DNA of 64,000 nt from Blakeslea trispora. Taxonomy: Eukaryota > Mucoromycota > Mucoromycetes > Mucorales > Choanephoraceae. Below the pieces are notes generated by a model. It did no database searches, was not told where the DNA came from, and saw only the letters and a list, made by a program, of their open reading frames with translations. The stretch covers positions 186,001-250,000 of the forward strand of contig JAIWNE010000019.1 in the NCBI GenBank assembly GCA_025331445.1, in the 5' to 3' direction. Within the stretch, counting starts at the first letter, position 1. Each line of letters begins with the position of its first letter. Shown here one piece after another: positions 11,251 to 24,210 of the stretch. Position numbers and translations under genes: made by a program.

Positions 11251-12947
11251 ATGCCACCAAAAGCCGACTGGGAAAAATGTAAAAAAACAAGCCATCTACA
11301 GTGTTCTTTACGACTGACATTTATTCCTTTTCTAATCTATAGACGAAAAGAACGTTGAAGACAAAGAAGAAGAAAAGATTGTTGGTAATGTCTTGTGCAG
11401 ATGGTATTAAACTAGATGACTCATCCCCTTTTCTCCTTTACATCAGCTTTGGATGAAGGCGATATTAAGCTTTTGACTACCTATGTAAGTTCTTCTGTCA
11501 TGGAGAGAAAAAAAGAAAGCGAGAGTATGCTCATATACTTTATAGGGTCAAGGTCCATACACGAAAGAGTTGAAAGCTTTAGAACAAGATTTGAAGGATA
11601 TTCAAAAACGTGTGAATGAACATATAGGCAAGTAGTGAAACAGAAAGAAAAAGCACATCATTTGTCATATTAACACCCCCCTTTTTTTCTCAATAGGTGT
11701 CAAAGAGTCTGATACAGGTCTTGCTGCACCTAATTTGTGGGATATTCCTGCTGATAAACAACGAATGCAAGAAGAACAACCTTTGCAGGTTGCTCGCTGT
11801 ACGAAAATCATTCAGGGAGAAAACAACGAAGATCCAAAATATGTCATTAACGTCAAGCAGATTGCCAAATTTGTTGTGGAACTTGTCCGACATGTTTCTC
11901 CAACCGATATTGAAGAAGGCATGCGTGTTGGGTAAGTCTAAAGAACAACAATCAGATGTGTGTGTTTGTGTGTATGAAGACTAAAGAAAAGGCAATGATG
12001 GGATTTAGTGTTGACCGTACAAAATATCAAATTCAAATTCCTTTACCACCCAAGATTGATCCTTCAGTTACTATGATGCAGGTAGAAGAAAAGCCAGATG
12101 TCACTTATAGTGATATTGGTGGTTGCAAGGAACAGATTGAACGTCTCTGTGAAGTAGTTGAATTACCACTCCTTCAGCCTGAACGATTTGTCAACCTTGG
12201 TATCGACCCTCCTAAGGGTGTCTTGCTCTATGGTCCTCCCGGTACCGGTAAGACACTCTGTGCTCGTGCTGTAGCCAACAGAACAGACGCTACTTTTATT
12301 CGTGTGATCGGTTCGGAACTGGTTCAGAAGTATGTGGGTGAAGGTGCACGTATGGTGCGTGAATTGTTTGAGATGGCACGTACCAAGAAGGCCTGTATCA
12401 TCTTTTTTGATGAAGTAGATGCTATTGGTGGTGCTCGTTTCGATGATGGTGCTGGTGGTGATAATGAAGTACAACGTACCATGTTGGAACTCATCAACCA
12501 ACTGGACGGTTTCGATCCTCGAGGTAACATTAAGGTTCTGATGGCCACCAACAGACCCGATACCTTGGATCCTGCTCTCTTGAGACCTGGTCGTTTGGAT
12601 CGTCGTGTTGAGTTTGGCTTGCCTGACTTGGAGGGTCGTGCTCATATCATGCGTATTCATGCCAAGAGCATGAGTGTAGAAAGGGATATTCGTTATGAGT
12701 TGATTGCCAGATTGTGTCCTAATGCTACAGGTGCTGAATTAAGAAGTGTGTGTACAGAAGCTGGTATGTTTGCCATTCGTGCAAGAAGAAAGGTTGCTAC
12801 CGAAAAGGACTTTTTGGAGTCTGTCAATAAGGTGATCAAGGGTTATCAAAAGTTCTCCAGTACTCCCAAGGTAAGTGTTTCATTTAGTTCTATCAGTCGT
12901 TTCTTTTTTTCTTATTCTTCTATCTATAGTATCTTATGTGGAATTAG
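11251..12947 (+). CDS. RPT1: 26S proteasome regulatory subunit 7 (AAA ATPase Rpt1)
   Basis: One of six AAA ATPases of the 19S base, which unfolds ubiquitylated proteins and feeds them to the 20S core. Seven exons join in phase: 11251-11278, 11343-11384, 11447-11484, 11546-11627, 11697-11931, 12009-12870 and 12930-12947. This gives 434 aa, nearly the human PSMC2 length (433). Visible are the N-terminal coiled coil ([16 protein letters not shown]), the Rpt1-type linker with [20 protein letters not shown], Walker A GPPGTGKT, Walker [13 protein letters not shown], the arginine-finger region [14 protein letters not shown], and a short C-terminal tail YLMWN encoded by an 18-bp last exon. Intron 4 starts with GC (GCAAGT) instead of GT. 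All key residues are intact. Confidence 0.97.
11628..11696 (+). other. GC-AG intron in RPT1
   Basis: The exon ends at ...CATATAG and the intron begins GCAAGTAG and ends CAATAG. Only this join keeps the Rpt1 frame ([14 protein letters not shown]). GC-AG introns are a known minor class in fungi. Confidence 0.85.
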
Positions 12948-13126
12948 ACCTTGTTTGTTACTCTCTTCACACTTATTTCTTCTCTTTCTACAATAATAAA
13001 AATCTGACTTTTTTTTATATGAAGAATATGTTTATTTATTGCTATAATCACATATGCATAAAATGAATGATGAGAATGAATCTATTCTATTACAACAGTC
13101 TGTTTTTCTCTCTTTGATAGAGTAAT
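12948..13126. other. short convergent 3' spacer
   Basis: It lies between the 3' ends of RPT1 (plus) and the secreted protein gene (minus). It is AT-rich, with AATAAAAA just after the RPT1 stop as a likely polyadenylation signal. Confidence 0.6.
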
Positions 13127-13348
13127 CTATTTGCTGCTGGCAACTTTAACAGTGGCATCGTTGGCAATGTTATGAACTTCAACACCATTAGCGATATTGT
13201 TGTCACTGACTGCGTGATCAACTCTGAGGTTTTGGGCAGCATGGCTTGCATCAACATTAACAACACCGTTTTGGTTAGGAGCAGGTACAGCAGAGACAGT
13301 CAAGACAAGAGCAGCAATAGCAGAGACAAAGAGAGTAGCACGAACCAT
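13127..13348 (-). CDS. small secreted protein, copy A
   Basis: A single exon of 73 aa. The first 20 residues (MVRATLFVSAIAALVLTVSA) form a clear signal peptide with an AXA-type cleavage site. The mature part is short and polar with no cysteines, and its core is DHAVSDNNIANGVEVHNIAN. A paralogue (copy B) lies 700 bp away on the same strand, with a nearly identical signal peptide and the same DH-x-VS-xNNIANG-hydrophobic-x-VHNI motif. A frame extends upstream of this Met, but the signal peptide and the shared N-terminus with copy B fix the start. A TATA-like box lies about 69 bp upstream. The function is unknown; it could be a cell-wall, effector-like or secreted peptide. Confidence 0.8.
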   Translation of the reverse strand: MVRATLFVSAIAALVLTVSAVPAPNQNGVVNVDASHAAQNLRVDHAVSDNNIANGVEVHNIANDATVKVASSK

Positions 13349-13407
13349 GATGAGAAGAATTGTTTGATAAAGTGTATAAAAAATGAAAGAAAAAGAATGA
13401 AACAGTA

Positions 13408-13417
13408 CACTTTTATA
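13408..13417 (-). promoter_or_regulatory. TATA-like box of secreted protein copy A
   Basis: TATAAAAGTG on the minus strand, about 69 bp before the ATG at 13348. The paralogue has a matching box at nearly the same distance. Confidence 0.55.
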
Positions 13418-13525
13418 TGAAATTTCTTCTTCTTCTTTGTTGTCGTTCTGTTTGGACATTGTTGGTTAGGTTAATAGATTGTATTGACACACAGAAGAAA
13501 TGAAAGGGAGAAAGGGGGGTCAAAT

Positions 13526-13657
13526 CAACAAACAAACAAACAAACAAACAAAAAGATGAACTAAACAAGACGCTAAAAAAAGGAGGAGGAGGGGGGGGGA
13601 GGAAACAGAAGCAGAAAAAGAGGAGGAAAAGGGGGAGGGGGACGAGAGGAGAAGGAT
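13526..13657. repeat. CAAA microsatellite and purine-only tract
   Basis: A (CAAA)n run at about 13527-13552 is followed by a plus-strand tract almost free of pyrimidines with several G runs (13575-13657). It contains at least four runs of three or more G and so could form a quadruplex or triplex. It lies between the two paralogous secreted protein genes. Confidence 0.7.
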
Positions 13658-14051
13658 AAACACGACAAGGAGGCAAAATGAGGGGAAAGAAGGAGACTCA
13701 AACAAATAGGCAATAGGAGACAAGATAGGAATGTCAAGTAGAAAACGTACATGCAATCAAACTGATTTACGAGTCATCATTTGCAAAAAAGTTTTTTATT
13801 TATTTTTCTATAGCAGATGCTGATCAAAACAAATCAAACGCACAAGACTTTGTTGATCTCTTGGATACATAAGCACAAAATACAGAAAGATAGAATATAA
13901 AGAAAACAATGACAATCTTTATTTTAAAATGCTGATTGAAACAAATTGTATAATTTAAGGTGGTTTGATGAAAGGAATTAAAGTGATGTAATGATAATGG
14001 CTACACTGCCTCTTCTTTTTTTTATGGTTCTCTCTAGATTGTATTGGAAAA
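13658..14051. other. spacer between the secreted protein paralogues
   Basis: AT-rich, with no gene seen. It holds the distal upstream region of copy A and the 3' region of copy B. Confidence 0.5.
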
Positions 14052-14309
14052 TTAAACTGTGTGGCGAGAAGATCTGTCGATTCTGACGACTCTCTTGTCA
14101 TCTCTCTTCTTAAGGACATCAGCCTTGAGGTTGTTCAAGATGTTATGAACATCGATACCATTGGCAATGTTGTTACCGCTAACGAGATGGTCTACACGAG
14201 CATTCTTGAGAGCATCATGTGCGTTCACATCAACAAGTCCACCAGGAGCAGCAGAGACAGCCAAGACAAGAGCAGCAATAGCAGAGACAAAGAGAGTAGC
14301 ACGAACCAT
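14052..14309 (-). CDS. small secreted protein, copy B
   Basis: A single exon of 85 aa. It has the signal peptide MVRATLFVSAIAALVL, then AVSAAPGG, and a short mature chain LVDVNAHDALKNARVDHLVS followed by the NNIANGIDVHNI motif shared with copy A. It differs from copy A by a basic C-terminal extension with two dibasic sites (around KKRDDKR and RIDR), which could be Kex2-type processing sites. It has no cysteines. The start is supported by the shared N-terminus and a TATA-like box 66 bp upstream. It arose with copy A by tandem duplication. Function unknown. Confidence 0.8.
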   Translation of the reverse strand: MVRATLFVSAIAALVLAVSAAPGGLVDVNAHDALKNARVDHLVSGNNIANGIDVHNILNNLKADVLKKRDDKRVVRIDRSSRHTV

Positions 14310-14365
14310 GGTTAAATGAGAATAGGATTGATGAATTCTTTATTCGAAAAAACTAAAATAGTTGT

Positions 14366-14375
14366 CCTTTTTATA
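14366..14375 (-). promoter_or_regulatory. TATA-like box of secreted protein copy B
   Basis: TATAAAAAGG on the minus strand, about 66 bp before the ATG at 14309, mirroring the arrangement at copy A. Confidence 0.55.
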
Positions 14376-14584
14376 TTGTTTTTTTTTCTCTTCATCTTTA
14401 CTTTAGAATATATTGGTTTATGCAGATGCAATAAGGAGCGAAAAAAGGGGATATGCTTAGGATGAACATGATTTTAATCTCCCAACTTTATTCTGTGTTT
14501 TTGTTTTATTTTATTTAAAATGATATTTACACTTAACATAGATTAACAATAATAATAGTAATAACAATAACAAAGAATTGAGTC

Positions 14585-17681
<3,097 letters not shown>

Positions 17682-17750
17682 TGTGTATTATTTGCAAGAG
17701 ATAGAGAGAAAGAGATAAAGAGAGAAGACAGGGAATTCAAAAAAAAAGGA

Positions 17751-17807
17751 ACGCGAAAAATCTATGACCAACAAGAAAAAAAAATATTTTTAATCTCAGG
17801 TACGCGT
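17751..17807. promoter_or_regulatory. MCB/SCB-like G1/S elements upstream of MCM6
   Basis: ACGCGT (palindromic MluI box) at 17802-17807 and ACGCGAAA at 17751-17758 lie 121 and 70 bp upstream of the MCM6 ATG. ACGCGT and CGCGAAA are the binding sites of the MBF and SBF regulators that drive MCM genes at G1/S in yeasts. CG-rich words are rare in this AT-rich spacer. Confidence 0.55.
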
Positions 17808-19063
17808 GTGGCTGTCACAGCTCAAGCGGGTGGCGATTTTGAAACAACTGATACACAGAAAGCAATGAAATGGCCCGTCAATGTCAAGTATTCACCTGTC
17901 GAAACTAAACAAAGTAAATGAGAGAGAAAATGACATGTTACGTAAGAGGCAAGTCAAATGTAGTGTGTTGATCATAGTCTGTAAACTTATCACATCAACA
18001 GAATGGGTAGATCTGCCTCTCCTTTTTTTTTTGCAACATCAACAGTAGAGAAGGAAAGGGGTGGATATAGAGTTGAAATGGGTAGATAGGAGAATCATTG
18101 GAGTACTTGAAATCAAGTTTTGTACATTCACTCTCTTCAATTCTAAGATCTTTCCCTCTCCACCCTTTCCCCCACTTTCTCCCTCCCCCTTTTACTCTCT
18201 TTTCATACAGATGAAAGAAAGTGTGTAATAATATAAAGAAACCTCCTTCTTTGTCTTTTTTCTTTCTTCATTCTGTTATAAAGGAGTTGGTTTTGTAATA
18301 TCAAAGATGAACAGTTTCTTGGATCTTACAGTACTAGGATCCGACAGAAAGAATGCATGCTCTGCTATGCATTTCATCACTGGTTGCCATAATAGAGTTT
18401 GATTGTAGTGCTACCAAATATCATTCGTTTCCGTGTTGTCACCTGTTTTCTACCTTCCGACTCTACGTGGTCTAATCAGTTCCTCTTTATAAAAGGGTTT
18501 CGAAATTCTTGTAGATCAAAGTACCACCATATGAGTTATAAATCAAGCGATACTCTTGCCCATAAGAATAGGCTGATAGCAATAGTATTTATTGAAAGGG
18601 AAATAAATAGGAGATTCTTCAAGCTAACCAAAAATAAAGAAAAGAAGCTGTAATTGATGGCACATAGCACATGTTTATACTTGTCCCAAACTGTTCCTTA
18701 TTATGAATGTCATAAAAGGTTAGTTTGGCAATAATGCCTCTTTCTCTTACTGAGACACAAAAAGAGAGAAAATAGGCTGTCTTCTAATGCATTTGCAGCG
18801 GAGTAAGACAATCACATTATTTGAAAACTAAAATCGGTTTGGTCTATCTTTAGACTGGACATTCCCTATACAATAAGCCCTTGTCAGACATTTGCTTCAA
18901 ATTGAATAAATGACTATAGCCAATTACCATCATAAAGAAATCCAATACCATACATTGCCTGATGTGAGAATCAATAAAAGAAGAAGAGAGAAAGAAAAAC
19001 ACAAGATTTTCTTTAATAAATAGATGGTACAAGATTAGGTAAGTTGAATCCCATTTTGTGGGA
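17808..19063. other. spacer, possible exon relic at its start
   Basis: A plus-strand frame ending at 17921 has a coding-like tail (GTRVAVTAQAGGDFETTDTQ...) directly after a CTCAG acceptor-like site, but has no partner exon. At about 18850-18900 (minus) the peptide DKGLLYREC resembles the opening of a PH domain and may be a relic of the adjacent Sec7 gene. The rest is CT-rich or AT-rich with no gene seen. Confidence 0.35.
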
Positions 19064-20708
19064 TTAATTCTTTTTCTTTCGTATAGAGCCGACTTTCTTT
19101 AGAAAAGATTTTGGTTGATTTTCCGGGGATGGTTGTAAGATACCTTGATTTTGAACAGATAGATAGATAGCCTACATAAAGTGAACAACTAGGGTTAATA
19201 CTTTGTGGTTTTCTCATAGTTCTCGTTGACCTTTAATGTTGCTGTGATATCAGATTTCCACATCATGATCGAGACAGTGTCTTTCTGAATGGGTATATTT
19301 TGCTCCATTAAGGTGGCTAATGTGTTACTACAGAATGTTTGGCAGCTCATTTTTTCATGATGACTGATCTGTACGAGGTGAAGATCTGTATTTAATAACA
19401 TGATGGAATATGTCATTGTGTAAACTACATCTAAAACAAAAAGGAAAAGCATCAGAACTGAGTTCAACTGTTTATCTTAAAGATGTCTTACCTGCACACT
19501 GATAAAGCAAATCATTCTGATGAGTATTCCAATATTGAAGAGAAAATGCTTCTAGAATACGATCAATCTCTTGTGCCTCAGCTTTAAAATAGAGTTTGGA
19601 GCATAGCTTCCTATTTGGGAAAGTGCTTGTTGTCAGTGACAAATCTGCATTAACGGGAGTTTAATATCTTGCCTGAATGCTTCTACCAAACTCAGTCCTG
19701 TAAAATCAAAATACTTTAAATAACACCCCAATACTTTGTGGCAAAACGGATCACTATGGATACTATAAGCAAACAGCCCATCAAGAAGTGTATGTGGTGA
19801 GTTACCGTTTGCCCAAATAAGATGCAATCTGTTTCTTTGGAATGCATTGTTCTTGCCAAAGCAACAATGCCTTATTTTCAACTTGGTGCTGATGATCAGT
19901 CAATAACAGGTTTTCAACTGTACCAAATATCTTGTGTTGATCATCCCAGAGATTTACAGGAGAGAAAAGGCTGTCTAGTTGGAAGACGGATTTGTTTTTC
20001 CAGTCCAAGATGGACCCTCGGATGTCTTCGTCTGTCTCGATATGAGTGAGACTGGATGAGCGAGTAGGTGGTATGAAGGGTTCGCTAAGAAAGTAAGATT
20101 CAGGTTCTTGGTAAATGATAGGAACAGATGGCATTGGCTGGCCTTCATTTGATTTTCTAGTGATCCGGTTTGATCTCGACTAGCAAGAAAAAATAAGTGA
20201 ATAATAGACTTTTGATTGTAAAGAGATTGTTTACTCTGGTTGATTGTGATAAAGAGCTTGATCTAACAAGTCGACCTGGCTCACTTGCTTGATTTCTGTA
20301 GGCTAATGAATGACTTTGATTGAACATGAAAATAATAAGAGAGAAAAGAAGAAGAATAAATGATGATCATGGCTTTGATTATTAACAAGTATTTTATTCT
20401 TTAATTCACGTGTTTTTATCTTTGTGTTCAAATTCTGATACAGTGCCATTTTGATTATGATAAAAATCAGAGCAGCTAGACCAATCTCTAAAAGATCCTT
20501 GTTTCTTCATTGGCGTTTTTTTGTGAGCGCTGATTTTATCGCCTATAGAACTGGCTAATGAACCCGGGACATGATCGGATGTGGGCTCAAAAGAATCGAT
20601 TGCATGCTTTTCTGCATCGTGTATCACCTGAATAGGATTACCGAAACGAAGTGAAAATTCATGGTCTTCCATGATAGGGTCTCTTGGTTCTGTTTGATGT
20701 GTAGTCAT
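19064..20708 (-). CDS. Sec7-domain ARF guanine nucleotide exchange factor
   Basis: It activates ARF GTPases on Golgi or plasma membranes. Seven exons join in phase: 20708-20410, 20295-20235, 20179-19806, 19762-19655, 19610-19492, 19430-19231 and 19171-19064, giving about 422 aa. The N-terminal 230 residues are Ser-rich and low in complexity. The Sec7 domain follows: IASYLGKRIHSDPFCHKVLG, YLKYFDFTGLSLVEAF, the catalytic Glu region KAEAQEIDRILEAFSLQYW, and the hallmark YSIMLLNTDLH. The end SVQNQGILQPSP is the linker seen before a PH domain in EFA6/Yel1-type GEFs, but no PH domain is found. The last exon stops soon after, so the gene is either short or 3'-truncated. The exon 1 donor GTGAAT and exon 6 donor GTCAAC are weak. 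Confidence 0.75.
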
Positions 20709-22437
20709 AATGAATAACAGAGAAAAGAAGAAAAAAAATGAAAATGAAAATAAAGAAATTATCAATGGCATGAAACATGGCGTGACTTTTTTATGCTGCA
20801 TAATATTTATTTCTTTAAGCGACATTTGTTGTTGTTTTTTATTGTGTTTATTCAAAGACAACCAAAGAGTGTAGGTACAAGACAACCCAATCCCCTCCCC
20901 CCTTCTTTTCTCGGGTTTGTTACCTTACATGTACTTTGCTAAAGGTATATCAGAGTAGAATTACTTTCTCCTATATACTTGTTTTAGTTTAGTTTATGTT
21001 AAAGAAATCAGCATCAGTATAAACAACTTGTTTTTTTGGCCTAGTATAGGATTCCCTCCTTTCTTTTGACAGCTAAATTATATTGGTATATCCTCTTATC
21101 CAACAATTGAAATTAGGCTTCCACTTAAAAGAGGGGGGAAAGGAAACTATTTTCTTTCAAGATGTTTGATACTAAGAGGTAAACAAAGCCTACGTCAAAA
21201 TGAGTCAAGGAGCTATATTTCTGTTTATCTAACCGATATGCTATTACATGGGTAAAATCGAGAATGATGTTCTTGTAATGATGACCTTGTTTGACAATAA
21301 GCCATGAAAGGCAGAGAGAGAGAGAGAGAGAGAGAAATAGCATGCGTCTGATCTTGAAATACACTATAGAAAATCGCAGTTCGTGGCATTATAATAAAAT
21401 ACATGTATAGATCCTTTTAAATACAATAAAAGCTGCTTTCAATTAGCACTTGAGGATTATGTCTTTTCTAAAGTAATGAATGACAAGAAGAGTAAATATT
21501 GCCTAATACGTACATAAACATTCGAATACTTTGAAGCCATATTTCTCTCTCTTTTTTTTTCTTTAATGATCTGTCTCCTTCACACACATCCTTTTCTAGC
21601 TGTAGCATTTGATATTCCTCCCCCCCTCCTTTTCTGTAACTGACTAATGTGATTCAAAAGAAAAAGATGCAATACAATTTTTTGCTCTTTTGAGAGTCAC
21701 GCATGCACTTTGTCACACATATGTTTGTATACAGTTTTGACTTAATAAGCTCTTAGTCAATGTGAAGGTAGCCAGCTCTGTGTCTCAGTAAATATAGACA
21801 AAAGGAAAGATAAAGCATACTTTTAGTCATGTTCTGAAGAGGAAAACGATAATTGATTATGTTGTATACAAAATTGCTTTGTAAATACACATTTGCTTTT
21901 CTGGAAGCAGAACACCTGCGCTTTGGTGAGTAAAACGTATGTCTATTTACAGAAAACAAAAGTAGTACAATGCTTAAAATCCATATTCAGACAATGTTGG
22001 TGTTTTCTGGACAAATTTGAATTTGGCCTCAGATGTACCTTTTTATGAACTAAACAAGAAACGAGAAAAGAAGCACTTTATCACTTTTTAGAGAAAGTAT
22101 AAACCGTTTAGAGTGATCTAAAAGAACAAGCGCTTGACTTTTCACAGCAAAGAGATAGGCATTTCGATCCATCTTTTTCTGTTGTAAACTGAAAGGCCAG
22201 TCCTAAAAGTATAGTCTATTTTCTTTTGTTCAATCAACAAAGTGTTGCATTTTCTGCTCTTTTTTTTTTTAGCGCACATTTCATTCTATTGGAAACGAAA
22301 GAAAGAAAAAAAATAACTTAATTTGTGCAAGTACTATAAAAAGGTTTAAAATAAAAGTACTCCTTGATTTCTCTCTCTCTCTCTCTCTCTTTTCTTCTTA
22401 TTTCTTTATTTTATATACCATCGCTAAGTTTCCAAAG
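20709..22437. other. 1.7-kb divergent spacer, no gene seen
   Basis: It lies between the divergent Sec7 and GT17 genes. It contains an AG microsatellite (about 21313-21335), a CT microsatellite (22371-22391) next to the GT17 start, and many poly-pyrimidine tracts. No coding motif was found. Confidence 0.5.
22335..22344 (+). promoter_or_regulatory. TATA-like box of the GT17 gene
   Basis: TATAAAAAGG about 100 bp before the ATG at 22438, followed by a CT-rich stretch typical of fungal transcription start regions. Confidence 0.5.
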
Positions 22438-23634
22438 ATGATTGTGAGCAATAGACACTTTCGCTTGAGAAATCGCACCATTCATATCATTGTGATGTTG
22501 ATCGTGCTACTGTCTTGCTTTGTCTGTTTGATCTTACTTCAGCCCACATTACTGACGGACATAGGCTATTATACTCGGCCAATATGGGATAAGAATCCAA
22601 ACAAATTTAAATTTGTTCCCCACTACTACTCAGAAGATGTGCCCCTGGAGGATTTGTGTGAACTTCACGGATGGAAACTAAAAAATGAGACAGAGATGGC
22701 TAAAGCAAAAGTATATGATGCCATCATCTTTAGTGTAGAACTCGATCTACTAGAGATTCGAATCAGAGAACTATGGGATGTAGTAGACACATTTGTCATT
22801 CTTGAATCAGATACTACCTTTACTGGAGAACCAAAAGATTTCACGTTTGATAAATACAAAGAACAATTTGCATTTGCGGCTTCTAAAATACATCACACCA
22901 TGATTCAGCAAACAAAATTACCGCCAGGTGAATCACCTTTTTATAACGAAATTCAAATGCGACGAGCAATGAATCAAGCACTTGTTGATGCTGGTGTCAA
23001 AGAAGGCGACTTGATTGTCATGTCAGATGTAGATGAACTGATCAGAGGCAAATCGCTCTTGTTACTCAAATCCTGTGAAGGTGTTCCTGATAAGATGCAT
23101 CTCCAACTTAGAAACTTTATATATTCGTTTGAATTTCCCTTAGATATGTCATCCTGGAGAGCACATATCGTAAAGTTCAATGCAACAGAAACCTTTTATG
23201 GTCATGGACAGATTTCAGACTATTTATTAGCTGATGCAGGTACGTTTCTTTTTTTTAATGATAATAAAAAGAAGTCAAATTACATGAATTGATTGTTCTT
23301 CTTTTTTTTTTACTTAGGCTGGCACTGTTCGTTTTGTTTTCGTACACTTGAAGAGTTTCAATTCAAAATGAAGAGTTATTCTCATTCAGATAGAATCAGA
23401 CATGAAGGAATGTTAGCTCTTGACCGAATACAACAAATTATTTGTGATGGAAGAGATATTTTCGACATGCCTCCAGAATCATATACCTATAAAGACATGA
23501 TTTCAAAACTAGGTGCTGTAGAACCAGTCAAGTCAGGCGTAGGACTTCCGGCTCCTTTACTAAAAAGCTCAAGACGATACCGTTTCTTACTGCCTGGAGG
23601 ATGCATAAGAGAAGATCATGTGCAGGCACCTTGA
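22438..23634 (+). CDS. GT17 beta-1,4-N-acetylglucosaminyltransferase-like protein
   Basis: Two exons (22438-23239 and 23318-23634) give 372 aa. A short basic N-terminus is followed by one hydrophobic anchor (about residues 17-37), as in type II Golgi glycosyltransferases. The family body is clear: YDAIIFSVELDLLEIRIREL, DTFVILESDTTFTGEPK, a DVD metal-site candidate in LIVMSDVDEL, and WHCSFCFRTLEEFQFKM spanning the intron. These match family GT17 (animal GnT-III, which adds bisecting GlcNAc to N-glycans). The acceptor in this fungus is unknown; the animal reaction should not be assumed. The length is shorter than animal GnT-III but usual for the fungal proteins as I know them. Confidence 0.88.
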
Positions 23635-23990
23635 TTTAAGACATTCAATGTCATTGTAGCTTAATTTTTGTTAGTAGAGATTATAGAAATCGAATCGCAT
23701 TTTTTTTTAATAAGACTGTATTTATGAAAACAAGAAAGAAGCTTGTACAATAAAGATCCTTCTTTTCCTAGCCAAAATGTAATTGTATATTTAGTTTTAA
23801 ATAGAATCTATCAACCCCATTTCGTATCTTTGCAAAAGACCATACTACTTACAGAGGGCTGAAGCTGTCATGACAGCCATCTCAAACAGGAAAGTTAGAA
23901 ACAACTACTGTTCTTACATGTACGTTTTATTCTGGGCTTTGACTATTATTATCATCATCCACCAACAGACCAAACCTTTCTTTTTGATAG
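23635..23990. other. spacer before the kinesin fragment
   Basis: It holds the 3' region of GT17 (AATAAAGATC near 23750). No gene was recognised. Confidence 0.5.
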
Positions 23991-24210
23991 ACATGAATGC
24001 TGAAAGTTCTAGATCTCTCTCTATTGTGGTAATCACTATCACTCAAAAAAAAAACTTGAATACAGGTGCAGCAAAGGCTAGTAAGCTCTACTTGGTAGAT
24101 TTGGCAGGTTCAGAAAAAGTAGGCAAGACAGGCGCATCTGGTCAAACATTTGAAGAAGCCTAAAAAAAATCAACAAATTCCTAACTGCGGAAAGTAACAT
24201 CCCCATACAA
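23991..24210 (+). pseudogene. fragment of conventional kinesin motor domain
   Basis: The frame reads MNAESSRSLSIVVITITQK then, after an intron-like gap, ASKLYLVDLAGSEKVGKTGA and an EEA end. These are the switch I (SSRSHS, here with His changed to Leu) and switch II (DLAGSE) regions of kinesin-1. A stop codon follows EEA, and the frame then continues as KKINKFLTAES, the next conserved kinesin block, before similarity is lost. The P-loop, neck and stalk are absent from the neighbourhood. It is a decayed partial copy. The intact kinesin is presumably elsewhere in the genome. Confidence 0.85.

Noticed and set aside
12163..12660. 165-codon minus-strand frame inside RPT1
   Set aside because: It is the antisense shadow of the RPT1 ATPase domain, with no motif of its own.
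13413..13756. Pro/Phe/Leu/Ser-rich minus-strand frames near 13.5 kb
   Set aside because: They translate the purine/pyrimidine tract and microsatellite, with no real coding signal.
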